Below, piece by piece: positions 44,906-53,966 of a stretch of 64,000 nucleotides of DNA. The notes beneath the pieces are model-generated. The model was given only the letters and a program-made list of their open reading frames with translations. It was not told where the DNA came from and did not search any database. Location: assembly GCF_019186805.1 (NCBI RefSeq), contig NZ_CP066783.1, forward strand, positions 1,045,501-1,109,500, written 5' to 3'. How positions within the stretch are numbered: the first letter of the stretch is position 1; each line of letters starts with the position of its first letter. The DNA comes from Comamonas fluminis. GTDB taxonomy: Bacteria > Pseudomonadota > Gammaproteobacteria > Burkholderiales > Burkholderiaceae_C. Made by a program: the position numbers and the translations under genes.

Positions 44906-46174
44906 TCAGATGGCCGTCGCGGCCAGCGGTGAGAGCCGTGTCTGAGCGCTGGCGCTGCCCAGCGTCTGCATGACGATGCTGCCCACCATGTCCGCGGTGA
45001 CGGCAGACAAGGTCCAGCCCAGGTGACCGTGGCCGGTGTTGTAGAAGACGCAGGGCTTGCTGCCCCGGCCCACGCGTGGCATCAGGTTGGGCATCATGGG
45101 GCGCAGACCGGCCCATGGCACGACGCTGCGGGTATCAATGCCGGGAAAGCATTGCTGCACCCAGTCGATCAGCGGGCGAATGCGGTCCGAGCGAATGTCC
45201 CTGTTGTAGCCATTGAACTCTGCCGTGCCCGCCACGCGGAAACGGTCGTCGCCCAGGCGGCTGGTGACCAGCTTGGTTTCATCATCGAGCAGGCTGACGA
45301 TGGGGGCTGCCGCGCGGCTGGCCGCATCGCGCAGATTGACGGTGATGGAGTAGCCCTTGACCGGGTAGATGTTGACGCTGTCACCCAACTGGCTGGCCAG
45401 TGCACGGCTGGCGGTGCCTGCGCAGATGACCATGGCGTCAAAGTCGGTGGTTTCGGTTTCTGCGCCCTGGCGCACGGTCACGCTGGCCCGCTTGCCGTTG
45501 CTGTCCACGGCCACGATTTCTTGTTCGTACAGGCATTTCACGCCCATGCGTTCGCAGGCGGCGGCCAGGCCGCTGGTGAACTTGTGAATGTCGCCGGTAG
45601 AGTCGCTCTCGGTGAAATATCCGCCGTAGAACTGGCCCGACAGCGTGGGCTCAATCGCATGCATTTCATCGGGTGTGACGGCGCGGCGCTCCAGGCCGCC
45701 CTGTGCCAGCAACTGCGAGACTTTACCCGCGTGCTCAAAGCCTGCACGGTCGCGGTAGATGTGCAGGATGCCTTGCTTTTTCAGGTCGAAATCAATGCCT
45801 TCACGTTCAGCCCAGGTGAACAGGTGCTCGCGTGCTGCAATGGCCAGGCGTGCGGTTTCGACGGTGTTTTTCTCGTACTGAGGAATGGCCGCCAGAAACT
45901 GTGCGAACCACGAAATCTTGTGCCAGCTGGGTTTGGGATTGACCAGCAACGGCGCGTCGCTTTTGAGCATCCATTTCAGCCCCTTGAGGATGGTGGACCA
46001 GTGCGTCCAGACCTCGGCGTTTGATGCGGAAAGCTGGCCACCGTTTGCGAACGAAGTCTCCATGGCCGCGTAGCGCTGCTTTTCAAACAGGGTGACGGCA
46101 AAACCGCGGCGAGCCAGAGCGTAGGCGGTGGTGACGCCCGTGATGCCACCACCGATGACGGCGATTGTTTTCAT
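44906..46174 (-). CDS. dadA: D-amino acid dehydrogenase small subunit-like FAD enzyme
   Basis: This 422-aa FAD-dependent enzyme deaminates D-amino acids to 2-oxo acids and passes electrons to the respiratory chain. It has the dinucleotide motif IAVIGGGITGVTTAYALARRG at the N-terminus, TSFANGGQLSASNAEVW typical for DadA, and a C-terminal FAD segment VVPWAGLRPMMPNLMPRVGR...HGHLGWTLS. Its mRNA leader is a tandem glycine riboswitch, so expression depends on glycine. Glycine or a product may thus be a physiological substrate here; this is an inference. Confidence 0.9.
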   Translation of the reverse strand: MKTIAVIGGGITGVTTAYALARRGFAVTLFEKQRYAAMETSFANGGQLSASNAEVWTHWSTILKGLKWMLKSDAPLLVNPKPSWHKISWFAQFLAAIPQYEKNTVETARLAIAAREHLFTWAEREGIDFDLKKQGILHIYRDRAGFEHAGKVSQLLAQGGLERRAVTPDEMHAIEPTLSGQFYGGYFTESDSTGDIHKFTSGLAAACERMGVKCLYEQEIVAVDSNGKRASVTVRQGAETETTDFDAMVICAGTASRALASQLGDSVNIYPVKGYSITVNLRDAASRAAAPIVSLLDDETKLVTSRLGDDRFRVAGTAEFNGYNRDIRSDRIRPLIDWVQQCFPGIDTRSVVPWAGLRPMMPNLMPRVGRGSKPCVFYNTGHGHLGWTLSAVTADMVGSIVMQTLGSASAQTRLSPLAATAI

Positions 46175-46234
46175 GTTTCAGATTCCAGAAGCGTCAGAGG
46201 GTGGAAGCCCCTGCGCAACCATTGCACAGCGGGC

Positions 46235-46440
46235 GCCCCCTCTGTTCTGGACCTGAGAGATTCACGAGCCGCCTGAGGCGAGGATCGCTTGCTCCTTCGG
46301 TATGCCCGGCGGACGATGACATCCGGGCATTCTTCAGAGTGTGTGAAACAGTGATGCCGATCCTTTTGCCTGAGAGTTTCCGGGGCGGTTGCTCCTTCGG
46401 CGCTGCATACTTTGGCAAGCTGCAGTCTCTCTCGATATCA
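46235..46440 (-). promoter_or_regulatory. tandem glycine riboswitch in the dadA leader
   Basis: On the minus strand two glycine aptamers follow each other. Each has the conserved CCGAAGGAGCAA core (plus-strand GCTCCTTCGG at 46391-46400 and at 46291-46300, exactly 100 bp apart) and the later CTCTCAGG segment (46369-46376 and 46252-46259). The first aptamer ends with CTCTCAGGCAAAAGG; the second ends with CTCTCAGGTCCAGAACAGAGG. Beyond it, CAGAGGG can pair with CCCTCTG near 46197-46203, a possible expression platform just upstream of the dadA start codon. Confidence 0.93.
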
Positions 46441-46567
46441 CCGGGCTGAAAGCCTGTAGGCGAATGTAGGAAGAATGCCCGTGGCTGGCTATGCGGGTTT
46501 CCTAGACTTACAGATTCGGTTTCTGGCTTGCCAGCCAGCTCTTGCTGGCACAGGCAAAATCGGCAGC

Positions 46568-47842
46568 GTGAGTGATCTTCCCGTCAGCCCTGAAACCAAG
46601 CCCCGGCGCATTGCCCATCTGGATATGGATGCGTTTTATGCCTCGGTGGAACTGCTGCGCTATCCGCAGCTCAAGGGCTTGCCGGTGGTCATTGGCGGTG
46701 GGCGGCGCAGCTTTGATGATGAGTTGCTGGCACGCCATGCGGGGCTGCCGCTGTCAGAGATTCCGGTGGCCGATTTCCCGCTGCTGCGCGACTACACAGG
46801 GCGCGGTGTGATCACCACGGCCACCTACCCGGCGCGGCAGTTTGGCGTGGGCTCGGCCATGGGGCTGATGAAAGCGGCCAAGCTGTGCCCGCAGGCGATT
46901 TTGCTGCCGGTGGACTTTACCCAATACCGGCGTTTTTCACGCGCTTTCAAGGAAATCATTGTCTCCATCGCGCCGCTGATGGAGAGCCGGGGTGTCGATG
47001 AGGTCTATATCGACTTTACCGACGTGCCCGGTGGCCAGCGTGAAGGCGGGCGCGTGCTGGCGCGGCTGATTCAGAAGACGATTTTTGAGGCCACAGGGCT
47101 GACCTGCTCGGTAGGTGTGGCGCCCAACAAGCTGCTGGCCAAGATGGCCAGCGAGTTCAACAAGCCCAATGGCATCTCCATCGTGCAGCCAGAAGATCTA
47201 CAAAGCCAGATCTGGCCGCTGGCCTGCCGCAAGGTCAACGGCATTGGGCCCAAGGCCGATGCCAAGCTCAAAAATCTGGGCATTGAAACCATTGGCGATC
47301 TGGCGGCGCAAAGCCTGCCGCAGCTGCTGCACTGGTTTGGCAAAAGCTACGGTCACTGGCTGCATGAGTCGGCCTGGGGGCGTGATGAGCGGCCAGTGGT
47401 CACAGAGAGCGAACCCGTTTCCATGAGCCGCGAAACCACGTTCGAGCGTGACTTGCACGCCGTGCGTGACAAGGCCGAGCTGGGGGCGATCTTCACCGAT
47501 CTGTGCGAGCGCGTGGCCGATGATTTGCAGCACAAGGGCTATGTGGGCCGCACGGTGGGCATCAAGCTGCGCTATGACGATTTCAAGATTGCCACGCGTG
47601 ACCAGACCTTGCAGCTGCCGGTTCAGGATGCGGCGGCAATCCGTCAGGCGGCAGGGCAGTGCCTCAAGCGCGTACCGCTGGGAAAGCGTATCCGTCTGCT
47701 GGGCGTCAAGGTCTCGGGCCTGATCCGGGCGGCGGACTGGCAGGCCTCAGCGGATGACCCTGTTGCGCGCGAGGCACTGCTCAGGCCTGCAAGTTTGACC
47801 TCTGTCAAGAACAGCGATCCTTACACCGCTTCCCTGTTCTGA
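46568..47842 (+). CDS. dinB: DNA polymerase IV (Y family)
   Basis: This 424-aa translesion polymerase starts at GTG 46568, giving MSDLPVSPETKPRRIAHLDMD. Catalytic carboxylates are in HLDMDAFYASVE and in SRGVDEVYIDFTDV. The helix-hairpin-helix KVNGIGPKADAKLKNLGI and the little-finger domain follow. It is longer than E. coli Pol IV (351). The extra length lies mainly in an insertion of about 30 residues after VVIGGG (residues about 39-68). No beta-clamp motif could be fixed at the C-terminus, although DPYTASLF at the end is a candidate. A hairpin (TGCCAGC / GCTGGCA, 46529-46550) precedes the start. No clear LexA box is seen. Confidence 0.92.
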   Translation: MSDLPVSPETKPRRIAHLDMDAFYASVELLRYPQLKGLPVVIGGGRRSFDDELLARHAGLPLSEIPVADFPLLRDYTGRGVITTATYPARQFGVGSAMGLMKAAKLCPQAILLPVDFTQYRRFSRAFKEIIVSIAPLMESRGVDEVYIDFTDVPGGQREGGRVLARLIQKTIFEATGLTCSVGVAPNKLLAKMASEFNKPNGISIVQPEDLQSQIWPLACRKVNGIGPKADAKLKNLGIETIGDLAAQSLPQLLHWFGKSYGHWLHESAWGRDERPVVTESEPVSMSRETTFERDLHAVRDKAELGAIFTDLCERVADDLQHKGYVGRTVGIKLRYDDFKIATRDQTLQLPVQDAAAIRQAAGQCLKRVPLGKRIRLLGVKVSGLIRAADWQASADDPVAREALLRPASLTSVKNSDPYTASLF

Positions 47843-47976
47843 GTGCCTGCGCAGGGGCATGCAGGCTGTGAGATGATTCAAATGTGAGATTGTGTATCTT
47901 GGTTTCCAGTCGCTACTGAGCCGCCAGTTTGCTGTCTCTAACAATGAATAAACAGGCTCATTGGAGGACTGAGGGC

Positions 47977-49533
47977 ATGCGCCTGAATCTGCCGGTCACA
48001 CAACAGAATTACGATTTCCCGGGCGACGAACTGCTGGTTTCCAGCACCAACACCAAAGGCGAAATCACACATTGCAACCCAGCGTTTGTGCGCGTCAGCG
48101 GGTATGTGTATGAGGAGCTGATTGGTCAGCCGCACAACCTGATTCGCCACCCCGATATGCCCGCCGCGGCCTTCAAGGATATGTGGCGCACCATTGCCCA
48201 CGGCTATCCGTGGACGGCGCTGGTCAAGAACCGCCGCAAGAATGGCGACCATTACTGGGTGCGTGCCAATGTCACGCCCATCATGGAAGGCGGCAAGCCC
48301 AGCGGCTATCTGTCGGTGCGCACCAAGCCCTCGACCCGCGAAGTGGCAGAGGCCGAGGCGCTGTACGCACGCATGCGCAATGAAGAAAAGCAGGGAAAGG
48401 CGAGCTTTCGCCTGCGCGCTGGCGAGGTGCGCCGCCTGGGCTTGATGGGCCTGTGGGAAAGCCGCAAGGATGTCGGGCTGGTGGCGCGCATGGCCTGGCT
48501 GCTGGCGGTGGTGGCCGTGATTGCCATGCTGCCCGATATGCTGGGCTGGCAAGGGGCACTGGCCTGGGGCTCGCGCGCTGCGGCTCTGGTGCTGGGCGGC
48601 GGCTTTGTGCTGTGGCGCTTTTACCGCCGCTGCGTGGCGGGGCTGGAGGAGGCCAGCCGCTTTGCGGCGGATGTGGCCAGCTGCAATCTCAGCACCGAAT
48701 GCAACCAGAACTACGATGGTGGCATGGGCGCACTGATGCTGCGCCTGCAGCAGATTCAGATCAATCTGCGGGCTGTGGTGGGTGATGTGCGCACGGAAGT
48801 GCGCGGCTTTGCAGAAACGGCGCACGATATTGCCCAGAGCAGCTTTGAGCTGGCGGGCCGCACCGAATCTCAGGCGGCCAGCCTGCAGCAGACAGCGGCA
48901 TCGATGGAAGAAATTTCCGGCACCGTGTCGCAGACAGCGGACACCGCGCAGTTCATGGCCGGTGCCAGTGATGAAAGCCGCACAGTGGCCAGCCGCAGCG
49001 GCGCAGCCATCAGCGAGGTGGGCGTGGCCATGGAGCATATCCGTACCTCCTCCACCCGCATGAGCGAGATCATTGGCGTGATTGAAAGCATTGCCTTCCA
49101 GACCAATCTGCTGGCGCTGAACGCGGCGGTGGAAGCTGCTCGTGCAGGCGAGCAAGGCCGTGGCTTTGCCGTGGTGGCCGGTGAGGTGCGGGCGCTGGCC
49201 CAGCGCAGCGCCGAGGCGGCCAAGGAAATCAGCACGCTCATCAACCGCACGGTGGATGGCATCAACGATGGCAACTCGCGCATGCGTGCAGCGGGCCAGA
49301 CCATTGACGGCATGGTGGATGCGGTGGACAAGGTCAGCGCTCTGGTGCACCAGATCAGCATTGCCACACGTGAGCAGTCGATTGGCATCTCTCAGGTCAA
49401 CGAAGCGGTGGCGCAGCTGGATTCCGTCACGCAGCAGAACGCCGCGCTGGTGGAGCAGTCCACCAGTTCGGCAGACTCGCTGCGTTTGAGCGCCAGAACG
49501 CTGGAACGCTCGGTGGATGTGTTTCATCTTTGA
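47977..49533 (+). CDS. PAS-domain methyl-accepting chemotaxis protein (Aer-like)
   Basis: The product is 518 aa. I place the start at 47977, preceded by GGAGG nine bases upstream. The N-terminal PAS domain (about residues 10-115; THCNPAFVRVSGYVYEELIG, HPDMPAAAFKDMWRTI and KNGDHYWVRANVTPIME) is of the Aer type, which binds FAD to sense redox or oxygen. Two adjacent helices (about residues 167-210) form a membrane hairpin with no periplasmic domain. A short HAMP-like region and the signalling coiled coil follow. The coil has the hairpin tip IESIAFQTNLLALNAAVEAA and VVAGEVRALAQRSAEAAKEI. An aerotaxis or energy-taxis role is likely. Confidence 0.92.
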   Translation: MRLNLPVTQQNYDFPGDELLVSSTNTKGEITHCNPAFVRVSGYVYEELIGQPHNLIRHPDMPAAAFKDMWRTIAHGYPWTALVKNRRKNGDHYWVRANVTPIMEGGKPSGYLSVRTKPSTREVAEAEALYARMRNEEKQGKASFRLRAGEVRRLGLMGLWESRKDVGLVARMAWLLAVVAVIAMLPDMLGWQGALAWGSRAAALVLGGGFVLWRFYRRCVAGLEEASRFAADVASCNLSTECNQNYDGGMGALMLRLQQIQINLRAVVGDVRTEVRGFAETAHDIAQSSFELAGRTESQAASLQQTAASMEEISGTVSQTADTAQFMAGASDESRTVASRSGAAISEVGVAMEHIRTSSTRMSEIIGVIESIAFQTNLLALNAAVEAARAGEQGRGFAVVAGEVRALAQRSAEAAKEISTLINRTVDGINDGNSRMRAAGQTIDGMVDAVDKVSALVHQISIATREQSIGISQVNEAVAQLDSVTQQNAALVEQSTSSADSLRLSARTLERSVDVFHL

Positions 49534-49559
49534 TAGCATCAAGCGTCTGAAATAACCAA

Positions 49560-49590
49560 GGGCAGCTGGCACAGACAGCTGCCTTTTTTG
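49560..49590 (+). terminator. intrinsic terminator after the chemoreceptor gene
   Basis: The stem GGCAGCTG / CAGCTGCC with a 7-nt loop is followed by six T. It lies 27 bp after the stop. Confidence 0.9.
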
Positions 49591-49623
49591 TCTCTGCCAC
49601 ATTGGCGGCTTGAGGATTGCGGA

Positions 49624-51936
49624 ATGAGTGTTGTGCTGTCTCTGGTGTCGATTGCAGTGCTGGCCCTGTGTCTGCTGGTCTGGCTGCTGTCGCGTCTGCG
49701 TGACAAGTCAGGGGATCAGGCGGCTCCTGCGCTTGCAAAGCCGCCTGCGCAAGCGGCTGCCGCAAGTCCGAAAGAGCTATCAAGTCAGGAGCTGCCTGCA
49801 CAGGCAGAGCAAGCGCCAGAGGACAAAAAGGATGTGAGCTTTCGCATTCAGGGTGAGCGCGGCATGGGCGGGCCGGTGTTTGGCGATGTGATGTGTGCCG
49901 ATGGCGTCTATCTGCCCCATGTCTGGGAGTCAGACATCCACACCTCGTTTGATGGCCGCTGGCTGCGCACCGGTTTTTATGACAGCGAGACAGCGCACCT
50001 GGTGGACCGCAAATCCAGACGCAGCTGGCTGATTCGGGCTGACGAGGCCGAAGCGCTGGACGCTGTGCACTGGCGCATGCCGCGCTGGAGTGGCGAGACC
50101 CTCAACGAAAGCGGCATTGCCGATGACGCCCATGTCGTCATGGCTGATGCCAGCTTTGAAGCCTGGCTGGCCGAAAACCTGAGCGCTGCGGCCGAGCCGC
50201 TGGTGCAGATTCGTGACATCTGGCTACCCAAGGAATGGGTGCCAGAGCAGGCCGCTGAGCAGCCGCCCAAGCTGGCTGCGCCACCGCTGCTCAAGGCTGA
50301 GCCGGGCAAGCTGGCCATTCCCGCGCCTGAGCTGACGCTGGAGCGCCACTGGCCGCCTGCGCTGCGCCATCTGCGCTCACCCCTCGCTCCGCTGGAGCAG
50401 CCCAACTGGCGCTTGCAGATGGCCGGCAAGCCCACGCCCTGGATGCTGGATGGCGACCATGCCATGGTCTGGCGTGCAGATGGGCAGGCGCTGGCGCTGT
50501 ATGCCTATCCGGCAGACGATGCGCAGGAATATCGGGAAAGGCGACTGGTCGTCTGGACTGCAGAGCACGGCTGGCAGCAATGGGACGCCTATCAGCCCTA
50601 TGACCGCAAGTCATGGAGTGTGTATGGCTACTGGCCTGAGGACGGTGATGAGCGTGCGCAGCCTACGCTGAGCTGGATGGGGGAGCAGGTTTTGCAGCGC
50701 GTGGCGCTGGACACGCCAGCGACCGAGCGCCTGCATGACGGTACCAGCATCAGAATCATCGTCAGCAGCATTGAAGGCTGCGCAGAGCATGAACGCAATG
50801 GCCGGGTGAAGCTCAAGCCGATTCCGGCGGTCAGCTTTTGCTGGCTGCGCGACCCGGCTCAGCCCGAAGTCTGGCGTGCGTTGAGCGAACCCGTGCAGGG
50901 CAAGCCTTTGATCTGGACATTGAGCAAGGACGCCAAGGATGAGCAGGGCGAAACCTCGGCCTGGAATCTGCAGTGGGGTGACAAGCACATCAGCGGCAGC
51001 TGGGCGCTGGAGCATGTGATCGTGCGCGGTCGCTGGGCGGTGCTGATGCCGTTCGGGCGTGCGCCTGTGCGCGGTGGTGCGGGGCAGTTGCAGGTCTGGA
51101 ATGGCGAGCGTCTGCAGACCGTGGATTTGCCCTGGCCGGTGGAGCGTATCCGGCCTGTGCCGGGCAAGAATGAAGGCATGGCGCTGCGCGTGGAGCTGAT
51201 CGCGCTGGTGGCCAGCCTGGACGACAAGGACTGGGACCCCAGCACCGGCAGCTGGCGCTGGCCCATGCATTCAGTATCTTCCAGCCACCTGTCGCGGCCT
51301 GACTGGAGGCCTGTGTACATGCTCCGTGAGATCGCGCCCGATGCCCAGGGCCACTGGCGGCTGCTGCCGCGCTGGCGCGAAGTGAGCCAGATTCAGCATC
51401 CCTGTGCCGATGGCGACTACGTCTGGCGCGACGCAGCACGCGGCGATGCGCTGTGGTGGTGGGGTGGGCAGAACCAGCGCGTGGACAGCTACTGGAGCGG
51501 GAATGAATGCCGCATTGAAGGCGTGACCATGACGCGCAGTGGCCTGGCGCTATGCGGCACCGGCCCCTGCGCCTGCCCGCATCCCGCAGGCGAGGGCTGG
51601 GCCGTGCTGGAGTTTGTCGATCACCATTACGCCCGCCCCAATGAGTGGAAGCTGCACTGGCTCAACCCCGTGGAAAAAGAGCTGCGCACGCTGGTGCTGG
51701 GCGGCAATATGCCCTTGATTACCGCCTGGGACAACCAGGGCCTGCATTGGGTGGATACCCAGCCGGATGAGGACGATGCAGCTGGAGCGGCAGCCCAGCT
51801 GGTCACGCTGTCTATGTGGAACAAGGCCGAAATGGAGCCGCTGCGCCAAGGCGCAAACGGGTTGTGGCTGCGCAAGCAGGATTTGCGCTACGCGCAGGCT
51901 TTGCTGGGGCAGGATGACTGTCCGTGGAGTAGATGA
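49624..51936 (+). CDS. large Trp-rich membrane-anchored protein of unknown function
   Basis: This 770-aa protein matches no family I recognise. The ATG at 49624 has GAGGA upstream. Residues 2-22 form a hydrophobic anchor (VLSLVSIAVLALCLLVWLL). A charged and Pro/Ala/Gln-rich stalk follows to about residue 80, then a long soluble region with very many Trp residues, often as WxxP or GxW and SxW motifs, suggesting repeated beta-strands. C644, C649 and C651 sit in CGTGPCACPHP, a possible metal or disulfide site. It is transcribed between the chemoreceptor gene and queF and ends just before a repetitive GC-rich element. The topology suggests that the bulk lies on one side of the inner membrane; which side is not certain. 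Confidence 0.8.
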   Translation: MSVVLSLVSIAVLALCLLVWLLSRLRDKSGDQAAPALAKPPAQAAAASPKELSSQELPAQAEQAPEDKKDVSFRIQGERGMGGPVFGDVMCADGVYLPHVWESDIHTSFDGRWLRTGFYDSETAHLVDRKSRRSWLIRADEAEALDAVHWRMPRWSGETLNESGIADDAHVVMADASFEAWLAENLSAAAEPLVQIRDIWLPKEWVPEQAAEQPPKLAAPPLLKAEPGKLAIPAPELTLERHWPPALRHLRSPLAPLEQPNWRLQMAGKPTPWMLDGDHAMVWRADGQALALYAYPADDAQEYRERRLVVWTAEHGWQQWDAYQPYDRKSWSVYGYWPEDGDERAQPTLSWMGEQVLQRVALDTPATERLHDGTSIRIIVSSIEGCAEHERNGRVKLKPIPAVSFCWLRDPAQPEVWRALSEPVQGKPLIWTLSKDAKDEQGETSAWNLQWGDKHISGSWALEHVIVRGRWAVLMPFGRAPVRGGAGQLQVWNGERLQTVDLPWPVERIRPVPGKNEGMALRVELIALVASLDDKDWDPSTGSWRWPMHSVSSSHLSRPDWRPVYMLREIAPDAQGHWRLLPRWREVSQIQHPCADGDYVWRDAARGDALWWWGGQNQRVDSYWSGNECRIEGVTMTRSGLALCGTGPCACPHPAGEGWAVLEFVDHHYARPNEWKLHWLNPVEKELRTLVLGGNMPLITAWDNQGLHWVDTQPDEDDAAGAAAQLVTLSMWNKAEMEPLRQGANGLWLRKQDLRYAQALLGQDDCPWSR

Positions 51937-52075
51937 CTGTCTCCCCCTGAGCCGCTTTGCGGCTTCCCCCTCTCTCGCTTTGCTTCGCAATGCGGGAGGG
52001 GGACGGCAGCTTCGCCGCGAGGCGGCTCTTGCTCGCTGCCCCTTTGTTGAAGGGCGCCAGTTTTGTAGAGGCTTG
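51937..52075. repeat. GC-rich foldable intergenic repeat
   Basis: This contains nested inverted repeats: AGCCGC-TTT-GCGGCT (51950-51964), CCCCCTC paired with GAGGGGG across 51966-52002, and GCAGC / GCTGC beyond. It resembles the CCCCCTGAG..GGAGGGGGA intergenic elements common in Comamonadaceae. It separates the converging unknown gene and queF and may act as a terminator for both. Confidence 0.6.
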
Positions 52076-52093
52076 CTTTGAGTGCTGGTGGCT

Positions 52094-52939
52094 TTATTGT
52101 CGTGCGGTGCGCACATTGGCGGGCAGGGCGCCGGGGTGGCTGGTGCGCAGGGGGTTGATGTCCAGACCGCCGCGGCGGGTGTAGCGGGCGTAGACGGACA
52201 GTTTGATGGGTTTGCAGCGCGTCCAGATGTCCATGAAGATGCGCTCCACGCACTGCTCATGGAATTCGTTGTGGTTGCGAAAGCTCACCAGATACTGCAG
52301 CAGGCCTTCTTGCTCAATCTGGGGGCCGCTGTACTGAATCTGCACGCTGCCCCAGTCGGGCTGGCCGGTTACCAGGCAATTGCTCTTGAGCAGGTTGCTG
52401 ACCAGGGTTTCGGTGACGGGGGCTTCATCATGGCTGGCGCGCAGCAGCTCTGGCGCGGGGGTGTACTGGGTGCATTCCACATCCAGCCGGTCCAGCAACT
52501 GGCCATCCATCTCATGCACTTGCTGGGCGTCGAATTTTTCCACTTCCAGCAGGTTCACGCCCACACTGGCTTTTTTGTCGCTGCCGCGCCAGGCGGCTTC
52601 GGACAGGTCGGCGCGCAGGCGCGCCAGCACTTCGCTGGCGTCCGCAAAGCGGCTGTTGTTGAAGCTGTTCAGATAGAGCTTGAACGACTTGCTCTCGATC
52701 AGATTCGGGGTTTCGCAGGGAATGGTGAAGTGCACCAGTGCCACCTGCGGCTTGCCGCGCAGATTGAGCCAGGATAGCTCGAAAGCTGTCCACAGGTCTG
52801 CGCCAAAGAACGGCGGGTTGCTGCCTGCGCCGATTTCCTCACGCTTGGTCAGGCGGGGAATGGGAAAGAGCAGGGAGGCGTCGTATTGATCGACATAGGC
52901 CGAGCTTTTGCCCAGCTGCGATTGTTCAGGAGTATTCAT
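52094..52939 (-). CDS. queF: NADPH-dependent 7-cyano-7-deazaguanine reductase
   Basis: This 281-aa long-form QueF reduces preQ0 to preQ1 in queuosine tRNA modification. It has the tandem T-fold of the YqcD type. The NADPH motif [14 protein letters not shown] and the catalytic Cys in [18 protein letters not shown] (C188, with D195) are present. Length agrees with E. coli QueF (282). Other que genes are not in the window. It is a single-gene unit; the 78-bp gap upstream contains a repeat-like AGCAGCTTGCGCATG stretch. Confidence 0.96.
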   Translation of the reverse strand: MNTPEQSQLGKSSAYVDQYDASLLFPIPRLTKREEIGAGSNPPFFGADLWTAFELSWLNLRGKPQVALVHFTIPCETPNLIESKSFKLYLNSFNNSRFADASEVLARLRADLSEAAWRGSDKKASVGVNLLEVEKFDAQQVHEMDGQLLDRLDVECTQYTPAPELLRASHDEAPVTETLVSNLLKSNCLVTGQPDWGSVQIQYSGPQIEQEGLLQYLVSFRNHNEFHEQCVERIFMDIWTRCKPIKLSVYARYTRRGGLDINPLRTSHPGALPANVRTARQ

Positions 52940-53017
52940 GGCACGAAAGATGACAAAAGCGCAAACTGCAAAATAGATAGCAGCTTGCGCATGTATTGAT
53001 TAGGCTTGAGGTGGTTT

Positions 53018-53923
53018 TTACTTGAATTCGCGTTCACGCAGCCACTTGGTGGCAATCCACTTCTCGCCTTCCAGCACCGGTGCGCCGCCGTGCAGGCTTT
53101 TGGTGGCGGGGTCGGGGCGGTCATAGCTGAAGAACACCGCATTGCCTTTGCGGGGCACCACCTGCAGGCCCACGTCGGGGAAGGTGGTGGCGCCGCCGCG
53201 TGTGGGCTCGTTCAGATACATGACCAGCGTGCCCACGCGTTGACCGCCACGGCGGAGAATGGTGGGCGTTCCCGGTTCATTGGGGGCGAAATAGTCGTAG
53301 TGCGGCTTGTATTCCGCGCCCGGCAGGTAGTGCAGCACCTGCAGGCCTTCGCCGTTTTCCAGGGGCCAGTTCAGCAGGCGGGCAATGCGCTCTTCCAGGG
53401 CGCGTATGACTTCGTTTTCACCGCGCTGGAAAAACATGCCGTTGCTGGTGCGGTCCTGGTTCAGTGCTTCGCCGCCGCTTTGGTTGTCCACGGTCAGAGA
53501 GCGCTGCATGCGGGGCTTGGCTTCGGCAATCAGGGCGTCGCACTCTGCATCAGACAGCAAGTTGCCAAATACCACCACGCGAGGGTTGCTCAGGCTGGTG
53601 AGCACATGAACCTCACGGTCGCCCACCTTGATGCTGCAGGGATCGGTCTTCAGATCAGGCTCGGGAACTCCTGTCGCTGATTTTTCAATCGACACAGCGG
53701 GGCCGGAGGCAGCCTTGGCAGCCGCAAAGGGAAAGGGCAGCTCGCCCTCTTCGGGCAGGGCCAGTGCACGGCGTGCCAGATGCTCCGCCCAGCCCGCAGT
53801 GCGCATGGATTGCAGCAGACTGGGGGCAGGAACGCCGGCCGCCATCTGGGTGCGCAGCCATTGCATCAGCTCAGGGGTCAATCCCGGAGGAATGTGGAAC
53901 TCGCCTTGGGTAGATGTGCTCAT
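53018..53923 (-). CDS. prolyl 4-hydroxylase-like 2OG-Fe(II) oxygenase
   Basis: This 301-aa dioxygenase is of the P4Hc/2OG-FeII type. The ATG at 53923 gives MSTSTQGEFHIPPGLTPEL. The longer frame to 54046 would overlap yaaA and is rejected. The double-stranded beta-helix core (residues about 190-298) has the metal triad H208-x-D210 (YKPHYDYF) and H278 (KSLHGGAPV), with K288 (EKWIATKW) for 2-oxoglutarate. The first 100 residues form a helical region of unknown use. It probably hydroxylates a protein or peptide, but the target is unknown. Confidence 0.92.
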   Translation of the reverse strand: MSTSTQGEFHIPPGLTPELMQWLRTQMAAGVPAPSLLQSMRTAGWAEHLARRALALPEEGELPFPFAAAKAASGPAVSIEKSATGVPEPDLKTDPCSIKVGDREVHVLTSLSNPRVVVFGNLLSDAECDALIAEAKPRMQRSLTVDNQSGGEALNQDRTSNGMFFQRGENEVIRALEERIARLLNWPLENGEGLQVLHYLPGAEYKPHYDYFAPNEPGTPTILRRGGQRVGTLVMYLNEPTRGGATTFPDVGLQVVPRKGNAVFFSYDRPDPATKSLHGGAPVLEGEKWIATKWLREREFK

Positions 53924-53966
53924 GGTGGTGATGCTAGTGCGCTGCGCGCGCAATTTCAATGCGGGG

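Noticed and set aside
46445..46567. Possible LexA box upstream of dinB
   Set aside because: CTGTAGGCGAATGTAG has only one good half-site; no CTGT-N8-ACAG site is present.
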